Below, in pieces: positions 53,590 to 61,785 of a stretch of 64,000 bases of DNA (positions are counted from its first letter, which is position 1; each line of letters begins with the position of its first letter). The notes beneath the pieces are model-generated. The model worked only from the letters and a program-made list of their open reading frames with translations, did not search any database and was not told the DNA's origin. Both the position numbers and the translations under genes were made by a program. Origin of the DNA: CALLPQ01 sp964392325 (GTDB taxonomy: Bacteria; Pseudomonadota; Alphaproteobacteria; Caulobacterales; Parvularculaceae); the NCBI GenBank assembly GCA_964392325.1, contig CAYMPJ010000009.1, positions 62,001-126,000 of the forward strand, in the 5' to 3' direction.

Positions 53590-54294
53590 CTATTCTACCC
53601 TTATTGCGTCAATGCGCATACCATTGGCCAAAGCGCGTTCGGGTTCCAAGCGCTCCTCCATCTCACGGGCCGTTGGCTCCATACGCACAAAACGATCCAG
53701 AGAGGCGCGTTTGTATGCGTAGATGGGGACATGACGGTAAAGTTGGTCGACGGGCAGTGATAAATCCGAGAGATTTCGCGCAAAATTATTGGCTCGGCCA
53801 ACCCGGCTATTGGTTAGAATATGAACACGGTTTTGCTCAAACCAGTCGACTTCGACCTTAACAACGTCTTGTGAATTCGCATCCTCTTTTGTTAGGGGCA
53901 TCACAAGTGTTGCTATATCCACATCTAGGTTTGCTAATGGGTACATCAATGATTTGATAAGATCCGCCGCAATGGGGGGAAGCTTTGCATAAACATTGAT
54001 GATGATATCATGATTATAAAACCGATCGAAACGATTGACGCTCGCCGCAACGCGTTCTGCGCCGGACTCTGTATGATAATTTGATATTCGGTGTTCCGGC
54101 TCTTCGCGATTAACATAAATATAGGCACCAGCTTTTTTAGCCGATACCGCCGATGCTTCATTACCATCTTCTGCATCGATAATCACACAGCCCAAGCCGG
54201 TATCTTGAGCTCGCTGCCAATTTTCCAAAAGCGCGTTTTCGTCGGCCTCACCATCACGCGGCGTACCAACTACAATCAACGGATTACGTTCCAT
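53590..54294 (-). CDS. KdsB-like cytidylyltransferase homologue lacking catalytic motifs
   Basis: The 234-residue protein follows the CMP-Kdo synthetase (KdsB) fold from end to end: YHTESGAERVAASVNRF (74-89), INVYAKLPPIAADLI (99-113), DIATLVMPLTKEDAN (126-140), and LYRHVPIYAYKRASLDRF with LEPERALANGMRIDA (216-230). Yet the nucleotide loop (PARxxSTRLPGKPL) is replaced by GTPRDGEADENAL, NVQGDEP is NVYAKLP (100-106), and the C-terminal VDTxxDL segment is missing because the protein ends at RIDAIRVE. It is likely a non-CTP-transfer paralogue. It lies 75 bp downstream of the M24 gene, in an operator-6 unit. An AGAGG site precedes the start. Confidence 0.75.
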   Translation of the reverse strand: MERNPLIVVGTPRDGEADENALLENWQRAQDTGLGCVIIDAEDGNEASAVSAKKAGAYIYVNREEPEHRISNYHTESGAERVAASVNRFDRFYNHDIIINVYAKLPPIAADLIKSLMYPLANLDVDIATLVMPLTKEDANSQDVVKVEVDWFEQNRVHILTNSRVGRANNFARNLSDLSLPVDQLYRHVPIYAYKRASLDRFVRMEPTAREMEERLEPERALANGMRIDAIRVE

Positions 54295-54369
54295 TCATTT
54301 TAATCCTCTACGGAGGCAATCATGATAATTGCCGTCCGTAGTTATTATACGTGCGAGATTTAAAACAGA

Positions 54370-55704
54370 TCAAACTGAATCTGGATAACCGCGCAAACTC
54401 GGGTGATGGAAATCGCCGCTACGATAGTTACCCACGGCCTCTTCCATATGCTCCATTTTCGTGAAGATCACAGGGCCATCTTTGGTAACAAGAACATTCT
54501 CTTCCAATCTACACGTTTGCGGCAATCCAGGATGACCAGCAAATGTTTCGATAGCAAAATACATATTCTCTTTGATCTCAGCAGGATATTTCAACGAATA
54601 AGCCCTACTCATCCACATACCCTCATAGAGGGTGATACCGATAGAGTGTGCAAATTGCTGCAGTGTAACCGTCCCATATGTATCATCATCATACTCAGGG
54701 AACTTGGAAACAACATCTGCTGAAGTCATACCCGGACGTAGATTCTCAAGCCCAGCATAGAGTGAGTCATATGTTTCACGATATAGATCGATTTCCTGCT
54801 GGGTCATCTTAGCTGCGCACTTCATCGTACGCACAAAGTCAATGTAATAACCACCTGGCCCAACTGCGTTAATATCGACAATCAATAGATCACCTTGCTG
54901 GATTAACTTATCCGTCGCCCATCGTCGATAAGGACTGGTGTTACCACCAGAGGCGACAATGATATCGTAGATAATCTCGCACCCCCTATCGAGCATAAAT
55001 TTATGAACGTGGGCTTCTATTTGTCTTTCGGTAATGCCGGGACGCAGCCACTCGTGTTTGATATGCCACATAGCAGCATCACCAATACTGGCCGACATTT
55101 TCAGTAATTCTATCTCATCAGGGGTTTTGATAACACGCGCTCTGGACATTGCAGGCCATCCGTTGACAACCTTGATACCCGCTTTTTCAAAAGCGTGTAG
55201 CGCTGGCATGTCCATATTATCAATGCCGATTTTTTCTTTTTCGACGCCATGCTGCTTGAGAACATCCAAAACGGTCGCGACCATTTTATCAGCCATTTCA
55301 CCAACAGCTCCCTCAGCCCACTGCCAAGTCATAGCAGGGCCAATCCGCTCTTTCATCCATGGAAGATCGAGCATCGCATTGCGCATGTCGGAGCCGGCTG
55401 TTTCGAACAGATAAGGCTCGCCATTACGTGGCAATACAGCATATCTGATATTGATATTGTACTTCCAGTTACCTTGGTAAGATCCTGTAAGATACCGGAT
55501 ATTAGCACCGGCATAAACAACGAGAGCCCCTAGGTCATCAGCTTCCATCTCAGCCCGGGCACGCGCAAGACGCTCCCCACGAAGACGTTCATGATCCACT
55601 CGCATCTGCCAGTCAGCACCTGTCGTGCTATAAAGTCGACGGGGATTATTGTGGTGTTGCTCTTGGATGAAACTTGTATCGAGTTCGTAGCCTTTGTATT
55701 CCAT
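54370..55704 (-). CDS. M24 family metallohydrolase (creatinase / aminopeptidase P fold)
   Basis: The 444-residue protein has the N-terminal creatinase domain (NIRYLTGSYQGNWKYNINIRYAVLPRNGEPYLF) and the pita-bread domain. All five metal ligands are visible: D in VDINAVG, D in YIDFVRT, H in FAHSIGITLYEG, E in AIETFAG and E in RLEENVLV. The substrate-proton His of prolidases is replaced by NTSPYRRW. It could be a peptidase, amidinohydrolase or lyase-type M24. It resembles DddP-like proteins in layout but lacks their extra Asp. It heads the unit M24-KdsB-like under operator 6 (about 40 bp upstream). Confidence 0.9.
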   Translation of the reverse strand: MEYKGYELDTSFIQEQHHNNPRRLYSTTGADWQMRVDHERLRGERLARARAEMEADDLGALVVYAGANIRYLTGSYQGNWKYNINIRYAVLPRNGEPYLFETAGSDMRNAMLDLPWMKERIGPAMTWQWAEGAVGEMADKMVATVLDVLKQHGVEKEKIGIDNMDMPALHAFEKAGIKVVNGWPAMSRARVIKTPDEIELLKMSASIGDAAMWHIKHEWLRPGITERQIEAHVHKFMLDRGCEIIYDIIVASGGNTSPYRRWATDKLIQQGDLLIVDINAVGPGGYYIDFVRTMKCAAKMTQQEIDLYRETYDSLYAGLENLRPGMTSADVVSKFPEYDDDTYGTVTLQQFAHSIGITLYEGMWMSRAYSLKYPAEIKENMYFAIETFAGHPGLPQTCRLEENVLVTKDGPVIFTKMEHMEEAVGNYRSGDFHHPSLRGYPDSV

Positions 55705-55743
55705 GGGATCCTTCCAGTTTCTAGCGCTTTTTGTTTATGGGTG

Positions 55744-55757
55744 CGCAAACGTTTGCA
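55744..55757. promoter_or_regulatory. LacI-type operator 6 (M24 promoter)
   Basis: CGCAAACGTTTGCA, core GCAAACGTTTGC at 55745-55756, about 40 bp upstream of the M24 start. The rest of 55705-55987 contains no gene. Confidence 0.75.
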
Positions 55758-55987
55758 TTAACATAATTCGATATCTGCTTCAAATCAAGCCACCAAACAC
55801 AATTAACATGAAAAATTCCCTCCGCCCTATAAATTCGAGGAGAATTCAACAAAAATCATGGATACCATTATAGATCAGTAATGTCTTATCTAATTTTTTC
55901 ACAATTTTCCACAATACACCATAGCGCGGGTTTTTGAACGCCCAAGACATTCAGTTTTCTAAATAGAATAGTCAATTGTCCTAGCTT

Positions 55988-57100
55988 CTAGGAAAGCCGC
56001 GCCGTCGAATCACGGACAATGAGCTCCGGCTCCAAAATGGTAGATACAGGCGAAACCTCCCCCTCACCATCTATAATTCCAAGCAAAACCTTTGCTGCAC
56101 TGCTCCCCATTTTATACAAATCAATACGTACAGTTGATAATCTTGGCTGAACTAAATTCACCAATGGCATATCATTATACCCGACAATGGAAATATCATC
56201 GGGGCACTTCAGGCCTCTTTTTTTCATGGCTTGATAACATCCCAGCGCAAAAGCATCATTCCCGGCAAAAATGGCTGAAAAATCTTCGCCTTGGGACATT
56301 AGTTTTTCAAATCCCTTCGCACCAGCCTCGGTGTCAAAAGTATCGCAGGTAACAATAAGCTTTTTATTCACTTCGATATTGCGGCGCTTTAATGCTGCCA
56401 AATAGCCTTTGCGCCGATTAAAACCATTGGAGATAAATTGCGGCCCCGCTAAATGGGCGATTTTGCGATGACCAAGATCAATAAGATGATCAACCGCAAG
56501 CTGGGCCCCTCGATGATCATCATTTGTAACGTATAAAACCCGCTTATCGTCGGTGGTACGATTAATTAAAACAACTGGCAGCCCCTGCTCCATTGCTTCT
56601 TCGACAATTTTGTCCGCACGGTGTGCAGACGCCAAAACCAGCCCCTCAACCTGTCGCGACTGCATTTGCGCAACAATCGTTCGTTCCTCCTCGACACTTT
56701 CATTGGAGTCGGAAAGAATGGATGTATAGCCGGATTCCCGGAAGGCATGCTCCATACCCCGAATAATTGGCGGAAATACTGGATTCGTCAGATCGGGAAT
56801 AATCACCCCGATTGTATTAGATTTTTTCGTTCGCAACCCATAGCCAAACAGGTTTGCCCGATATCCCATTTCGTCGGCAATTTCTCTAACGCGAACAGCC
56901 ACATCATCAGATATCATTTTTCGGTTTGATGGATTTAAAACCCGGGAAACGGTCGATAAATGCACATCAGCGCTCAACGCAACATCCTTCAATGTTACCG
57001 ATTTACCGGCCTTATTTGGACCGCTCTTGCCAATCTTATTCGGGCTAGTTTTGATCGGACCGGTCTTGCTGGAGCTTTTTTTCTTCTTCTTATCTACCAT
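55988..57100 (-). CDS. LacI-family transcriptional regulator
   Basis: The 370-residue repressor has the HTH (SVTLKDVALSADVHLSTVSRVLNPSNRKMISDDVAVRVREIADEMGYRANLFGYGLRTKK, with the hinge following) and a periplasmic-binding-type ligand domain (TIGVIIPDLTNPVFPPIIRGMEHAF...VGYNDMPLVNLVQPRLSTVRID). An unusual Lys/Ser/Gly-rich extension of about 33 residues precedes the HTH. It is the only LacI member in the window and the best candidate to bind the six GCAAACGTTTGC sites. No copy of the site lies before its own start, so it may not be autoregulated in that way. Confidence 0.95.
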   Translation of the reverse strand: MVDKKKKKSSSKTGPIKTSPNKIGKSGPNKAGKSVTLKDVALSADVHLSTVSRVLNPSNRKMISDDVAVRVREIADEMGYRANLFGYGLRTKKSNTIGVIIPDLTNPVFPPIIRGMEHAFRESGYTSILSDSNESVEEERTIVAQMQSRQVEGLVLASAHRADKIVEEAMEQGLPVVLINRTTDDKRVLYVTNDDHRGAQLAVDHLIDLGHRKIAHLAGPQFISNGFNRRKGYLAALKRRNIEVNKKLIVTCDTFDTEAGAKGFEKLMSQGEDFSAIFAGNDAFALGCYQAMKKRGLKCPDDISIVGYNDMPLVNLVQPRLSTVRIDLYKMGSSAAKVLLGIIDGEGEVSPVSTILEPELIVRDSTARLS

Positions 57101-57441
57101 AATGCTCAGTCTACATTGTATGCTTATAAAAAGAAAACAATAACGAAAAAGGGTTTCAAATTGTCAGTTATCCTTAATCGCCTGTCTATTACAAAGAGTA
57201 TCTTGGCTCAACACCTCTAGCCTAGCACAAGGATTACCTAAAATCACCCAAGAATTCTGTGGAATAAAACCATCAAACAGAATTTTCTTGACGATACCAA
57301 TCTTCATAGTGGGGCCAATTTTTACATAAAGTCTAATCAAAACACATGATGTTGATAGGCGACTCTAGCTACACTCAAATTCGTTTGCCTCCCATAAAAA
57401 ACATCGTTAGATTTCCTTATAAATAATTTAAGGTAACCATT
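57101..57441. promoter_or_regulatory. Promoter region between LacI and the GH88 operon
   Basis: The 341-bp region holds no gene. AATTCTGT (57253-57260) and ACAGAATT (57277-57284) form an 8-bp inverted repeat with a 16-bp spacer, a possible operator for the GH88-TRAP operon. The six-copy LacI site is absent here; only a half-site-like TCGTTTGCC occurs near 57390. Control of the GH88 operon thus probably differs from that of the island. Confidence 0.4.
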
Positions 57442-58710
57442 ATGGCGCTGCTATTTCGTATTTTCATAATCGTTTCAAAGTTACTCGTGGTAACATCATT
57501 AATCACACCCGTAGCACTGGCTGACGCACTCGATAAAAAACTCGACCACGCGATAGAAATTTCAGCAGCAAAATTAGAACAGCACGCACAGCGAATAGGG
57601 CCTGAACGATTTACATGTTATACGGATACTGATGGTCAATGGATAGGTCGCGGGCTGAATGGTTGGTGCTGCGGATTTTCAGCCGGATTAATGTGGATGA
57701 TGTACGATCTTACCGGCGATCAAAAATGGGCTGATTATGGTAGAGACTGGAATGACTCCATACGCCCAAGGGCGAGCGCCTCTGATAATGATACCGGATT
57801 TCAAATTTTCAACTCGTTTGGATATGCGCTGCGTCATGGCGAAAACGTTTTAACGCAAGAAGAAAAACGGGATTACGAAAATGTATTACGCTGGGCAAGC
57901 AACACTTTCACAACCCAGCGCTACAACGCCCATGTAGGCGGTTTTCGCACATGGCCGCCAACATTGCATAAACCCTATGAAGGTGAGTTTGAAATAAACA
58001 GTGATATGATTATGAACATGGAACTGCCAATATGGGTTGTGAAAAATACCGGCGATATGGATCTGCTGGATAAAATAGCGCGACATGAGGAAACAACATG
58101 GAAGCACACCATCTTTAAAGACGGTGATGCACAATGGGAGAACGCCAAGAGCAAGGAATATGCTGACCGCAAACCGGGAAGCCACTGGCACGTTGTTGGC
58201 TTTAATCCTGAAACGGGTACAGTTATCGACAAACGCACCGAGCAAGGTGACAAAACAGAGAGCACATGGTCACGCGGACAATCCTGGCTGATTTATGGCT
58301 ATACCATGCTTTATCGATATACCGGGTATCAGCGTTATCTGGATCGGGCAGAATTTGTTTTTGACTACTACATGAATGCTTTGAATGCACAATCCAAAGA
58401 TTCTATTCCGTATTCGGATTTTGACGCGCTGGTTGATGAACGCAACCCACTCGACACATCAGCCGCAGCCGTGGTCGCATCTGCCTCGCTGGAGCTCTAT
58501 CAGATCACGGACGAGAAAAAATATTTGAAAACTGCTAAAACCATATTGCACGATCTAACATCAAATACATATCTTTCCGCCAGTCCGGACTATGAAGCGA
58601 TTTTAACCCGTGGCTCCCACTCCTATGATCGAGGGGAAGAGGTCGGCACCATTTTCGGTGATTTCTATCTCATAGAAGCCATCTCAAGATACCGTCAGCT
58701 TAAAAAATGA
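57442..58710 (+). CDS. GH88 unsaturated glucuronyl hydrolase, exported
   Basis: The 422-residue protein has a signal peptide (1-28, ending VALADAL) and the alpha/alpha-barrel of GH88: GWCCGFSAGLMWMMYDLTGD, DNDTGFQIFNSFG with Asp 117, EINSDMIMNMELPIW with Asp 188 (the two catalytic-type Asp), SHWHVVGFNPETG, and RGQSWLIYGY (278-287). These enzymes hydrate and release the 4,5-unsaturated uronic acid end left by polysaccharide lyases (glycosaminoglycan, ulvan, gellan or alginate-type). The stop overlaps the DctP start as ATGA, tying it to the transporter. No lyase gene lies in the window. Confidence 0.88.
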   Translation: MALLFRIFIIVSKLLVVTSLITPVALADALDKKLDHAIEISAAKLEQHAQRIGPERFTCYTDTDGQWIGRGLNGWCCGFSAGLMWMMYDLTGDQKWADYGRDWNDSIRPRASASDNDTGFQIFNSFGYALRHGENVLTQEEKRDYENVLRWASNTFTTQRYNAHVGGFRTWPPTLHKPYEGEFEINSDMIMNMELPIWVVKNTGDMDLLDKIARHEETTWKHTIFKDGDAQWENAKSKEYADRKPGSHWHVVGFNPETGTVIDKRTEQGDKTESTWSRGQSWLIYGYTMLYRYTGYQRYLDRAEFVFDYYMNALNAQSKDSIPYSDFDALVDERNPLDTSAAAVVASASLELYQITDEKKYLKTAKTILHDLTSNTYLSASPDYEAILTRGSHSYDRGEEVGTIFGDFYLIEAISRYRQLKK

Positions 58711-59711
58711 ATTTCATGAGCAAATATCGCTCCGCGCTGATATTATATACGATTGTATCAGTCACATTCGTATTGGCCCTTATCTGCCGCGCAGAAGATA
58801 CAACAACGACATTGCGCTGGGCGCATGTCTATGAAATCAGCACACCCTATCACCAACAAACCCTGATTGCGGCAAGGGAATTTGAAAAACGCACAAATGG
58901 TCGCTACCGCGTGCGGGTCTATCCTGCCTCCTCCCTCGGGAATGAAAGCGCAATCAACGAAGCCTTAGCCCTTGGTGCAATTGATCTCATCTATACTGGT
59001 GCCTCTTTCGTCGCAAACGAATATCCGCCTATTGCATTATCCGACTTCCCCTACACAATCGACAATTTCCAGCATTGGCAAGCCTATCGTGACTCACCCC
59101 TCTTTGCAGAAATCGCTGCCGGGTTTGGGAAAAAAACCGGTACAAAAGTTGTCGGGCTGACATATTACGGCTTTCGCCATGTAACCTCGAATAAGCCAAT
59201 TTTACATCCAGATGATATGCGCGGATTAAAAATTCGAGTTCCCAATGCGCCCATGTTCCTGATATTGCCAAATGCAACGGGCGCCAACGCCGCCCCTATG
59301 CCCTTTGCTGAAGTCTATTTGGGATTGCAACAGGGCGTTGTTGACGCACAGGAAAATCCTTTGACAACTATTCAGTTCAAACGATTTTATGAGGTCCAAT
59401 CACACATAAATTTAACGGGCCATATCGTGCCATCTCTGCTTACTTTGGTTGCGCTTCCAACTCTCGATAAACTGGGCACAGAAGAAGCCGCGCTTTTACA
59501 AGAGGTTGCAAGAACTGCCGCCTGGAAGGCATCTGAAGAAATCGCCGCTGACGAAGAAAAACTCGTCGCTTGGTTTGAGAATAAGGGTTTAACTGTTAGC
59601 ACGGTTGACCGCCCGGCATTTCGTCAATCTGTTGATACTTATTTTGAAACCCGGGACTATCCATTCGATGCTTCATATCTCGCGCGCCTAGGGGAAATAA
59701 AAATACCATGA
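58707..59711 (+). CDS. TRAP transporter substrate-binding protein (DctP)
   Basis: The 334-residue periplasmic protein has a signal sequence (to about RAED) and the canonical DctP fold with the substrate-binding arginine present: DDMRGLKIRVPNAPM, and the later QGVVDAQENPLTTI. The Arg fits a carboxylate ligand such as a uronic acid. It overlaps the GH88 stop and the DctQ start by 4 bp each. It is the binding protein of a complete P-Q-M set. Confidence 0.94.
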   Translation: MNFMSKYRSALILYTIVSVTFVLALICRAEDTTTTLRWAHVYEISTPYHQQTLIAAREFEKRTNGRYRVRVYPASSLGNESAINEALALGAIDLIYTGASFVANEYPPIALSDFPYTIDNFQHWQAYRDSPLFAEIAAGFGKKTGTKVVGLTYYGFRHVTSNKPILHPDDMRGLKIRVPNAPMFLILPNATGANAAPMPFAEVYLGLQQGVVDAQENPLTTIQFKRFYEVQSHINLTGHIVPSLLTLVALPTLDKLGTEEAALLQEVARTAAWKASEEIAADEEKLVAWFENKGLTVSTVDRPAFRQSVDTYFETRDYPFDASYLARLGEIKIP

Positions 59712-60223
59712 ACGATAACTCCAGAACCTCTATCCACTGGATTGATCTGCCGGGACTGATTTTATTTATAGCCCTTGCAGCAATCGTTCTCCTGCAATTT
59801 CTATCGCGGTATATCCTCAATGACAGTATTGCCTGGACCGAGGAAATTGCTCGCTACTTGCTGATGGGCGTTGCCTATGCGGGCTCTATTACGGCCTTGC
59901 ATCGAGGGGGGCATATTTTTCTAGAAGTCATTTACCGCCGGATATCTTTGAACAATGTCAAACCATTGGCAATCATGGTTGATCTTGTGAGTGTAGCATT
60001 TCACGGCGCTCTATCTGTTCTCTCCATCGCGCTCGCGCTACAAGCGGATCGACGTATGATTTCGATCGATCTCCCAAAAAGTCTCATATACTGGTTTATC
60101 GCTGCCTGCTTGGTGGTTGCCACATTCATATCCCTGCGGGCGCTTTTTCAACGCGCAAGTTTAAGCAATCAGGATATTTTAGACCAAATCGAAAAATCCA
60201 CACAAGATGAGGAAGCCGCATGA
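59708..60223 (+). CDS. TRAP transporter small permease (DctQ)
   Basis: The 171-residue protein has four membrane segments and the DctQ signature LQFLSRYILNDSIAWTEEIARYLLMGVAYAGSITALHRGGHI. Its start overlaps the DctP stop and its stop overlaps the DctM start, so the genes are translated as a coupled set. Confidence 0.94.
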   Translation: MNDNSRTSIHWIDLPGLILFIALAAIVLLQFLSRYILNDSIAWTEEIARYLLMGVAYAGSITALHRGGHIFLEVIYRRISLNNVKPLAIMVDLVSVAFHGALSVLSIALALQADRRMISIDLPKSLIYWFIAACLVVATFISLRALFQRASLSNQDILDQIEKSTQDEEAA

Positions 60224-61500
60224 TATTGCTGCTTGTACTGGTTTTATTGTTTGCCCTGATTATTTCCGGTGCACCAATTTATATCGCTCTTGGTTTGTCA
60301 TCATTAGTTTACTTTCTGAGCGAGGGCATTGCCGGTGTTGCTGCGGCGCACACCATGATCAATGGACTGAACAGCTTTACACTAATTGCTATTCCTTTTT
60401 TCATTTTTGCGGGACATCTGATGAACGCCGCCGGATTTACCAAACTTATCTTTGATTTTGCCCGGGCTCTCATTGGATGGGCACCGGGCGGTTTAGGCCA
60501 CGTGAATATTGGCGCGAGTGTTATTTTCGCCGGAATGTCGGGAGCGGCTGTTGCCGATGCCGGGGGCTTGGGCGCGGTTGAGATCGAGGCCATGCGCGAT
60601 GCAGGCTATGAACGGGGCTTTTCAGTCGGCGTGACAGCTGCCTCATCGACAATTGGCCCGATTATACCGCCATCATTGCCGCTGATTGTGTACGGCGTTG
60701 TCGCCGAAGTTTCGATTGGCAAATTATTTGCCGCGGGGTTGATACCCGGCCTGTTAATGGCCGTATCGCTGATGATAATGGTTCATTTTACTGCCGTCCG
60801 CCGGAAATTCCCTCGCGAGGCGGCTTTTTCAATACACACCACGCTAAGCACTCTCAAGTCGGCACTATTACCCTTACTCACCCCCGTTCTGATTGTCGGC
60901 GGTATATTGTTTGGTGTTTTCACCCCGACCGAGGCCGCTATCGCTGCGGTTGCCTTTACAATTTTCGTAGGTTGCTTCTTGTTACAATCGCTAAATTTCA
61001 GAGACATTTTAGATGCTATTATGGCAACAATTGAGACAACATCTGCTGTCTTGATGATCGTTGCCTCAGCGGCCTTGTTTGCGTGGGTCCTAACAGCCAA
61101 TCAAGTCGCGGATGTGGTGGCATCCGGTTTACTAACTTTGACTGACAATAAAACCATGGTCTTACTCATGATCATGATGATGGTCTTTGTAATCGGCTTT
61201 TTTATGGAAACGATTGCTGCAATCACAATCCTCGCGCCGCTAGTATTGCCGGTTGCATTATCGGTAGGGATTGACCCGGTTCATCTGGGTATTGTCTTAG
61301 TGCTTAATCTGATGATTGGCTTGCTAACCCCTCCAGTGGGCATGGTTCTTTATGTGCTGGCAAAAGTTTCAAAGACACCCTTCGAAGAGTGTGTACGCGC
61401 AACCCTACCCTTTCTTGCGCCGTTAATCGGAGTTTTATTACTGCTTGTTTTTATTCCGGATATCGCATTGTTTTTACCCAATCTCATCTTTGACAAATAA
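60220..61500 (+). CDS. TRAP transporter large permease (DctM)
   Basis: The 426-residue protein has the DctM hydrophobic profile with FAGMSGAAVADAGGLGAVEIEAMRDAGYERGFSVGVTAASSTIGPIIPPSLPLIVYGVVAEV and LNLMIGLLTPPVGMVLYVLAKVS. It ends the GH88-dctP-dctQ-dctM operon. No clear T-run terminator follows within 285 bp. Confidence 0.95.
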   Translation: MILLLVLVLLFALIISGAPIYIALGLSSLVYFLSEGIAGVAAAHTMINGLNSFTLIAIPFFIFAGHLMNAAGFTKLIFDFARALIGWAPGGLGHVNIGASVIFAGMSGAAVADAGGLGAVEIEAMRDAGYERGFSVGVTAASSTIGPIIPPSLPLIVYGVVAEVSIGKLFAAGLIPGLLMAVSLMIMVHFTAVRRKFPREAAFSIHTTLSTLKSALLPLLTPVLIVGGILFGVFTPTEAAIAAVAFTIFVGCFLLQSLNFRDILDAIMATIETTSAVLMIVASAALFAWVLTANQVADVVASGLLTLTDNKTMVLLMIMMMVFVIGFFMETIAAITILAPLVLPVALSVGIDPVHLGIVLVLNLMIGLLTPPVGMVLYVLAKVSKTPFEECVRATLPFLAPLIGVLLLLVFIPDIALFLPNLIFDK

Positions 61501-61785
61501 TATAGTCGTATACTGAATTTTATAAATATTAGAATTTGATAAAAATATTATACCGTACTCAGAGCTATAAATTCGTTTGTGAAACTAGCAAAAACCAAAG
61601 AAAACTACAGGCGCACACCAAAAATAATTATCAACATCCGTGTGCCCCAAAATGCATCTGATACGCGCATTTTAAGTTAACAAAGGATAAATATCTTCAA
61701 TATTTTGATGTATTTACCAGATAATTAATACAATCAAAACCATTGAAGTTTTACATTAGCTTCACCGTAATATCCCTTCATTGCT

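Noticed and set aside
54370..55704. M24 protein as a DMSP lyase (DddP)
   Set aside because: The N-terminal layout and the NIRY motif resemble DddP, but the D-x-D metal pair is D-I-N here and the catalytic Asp expected six residues after the metal His is Leu. Metal ligands are those of general M24 proteins. DMSP cleavage is not supported.
57380..57400. Possible seventh copy of the LacI site before GH88
   Set aside because: Only one half (CGTTTGC) is present; the other arm is not symmetric. Not counted.
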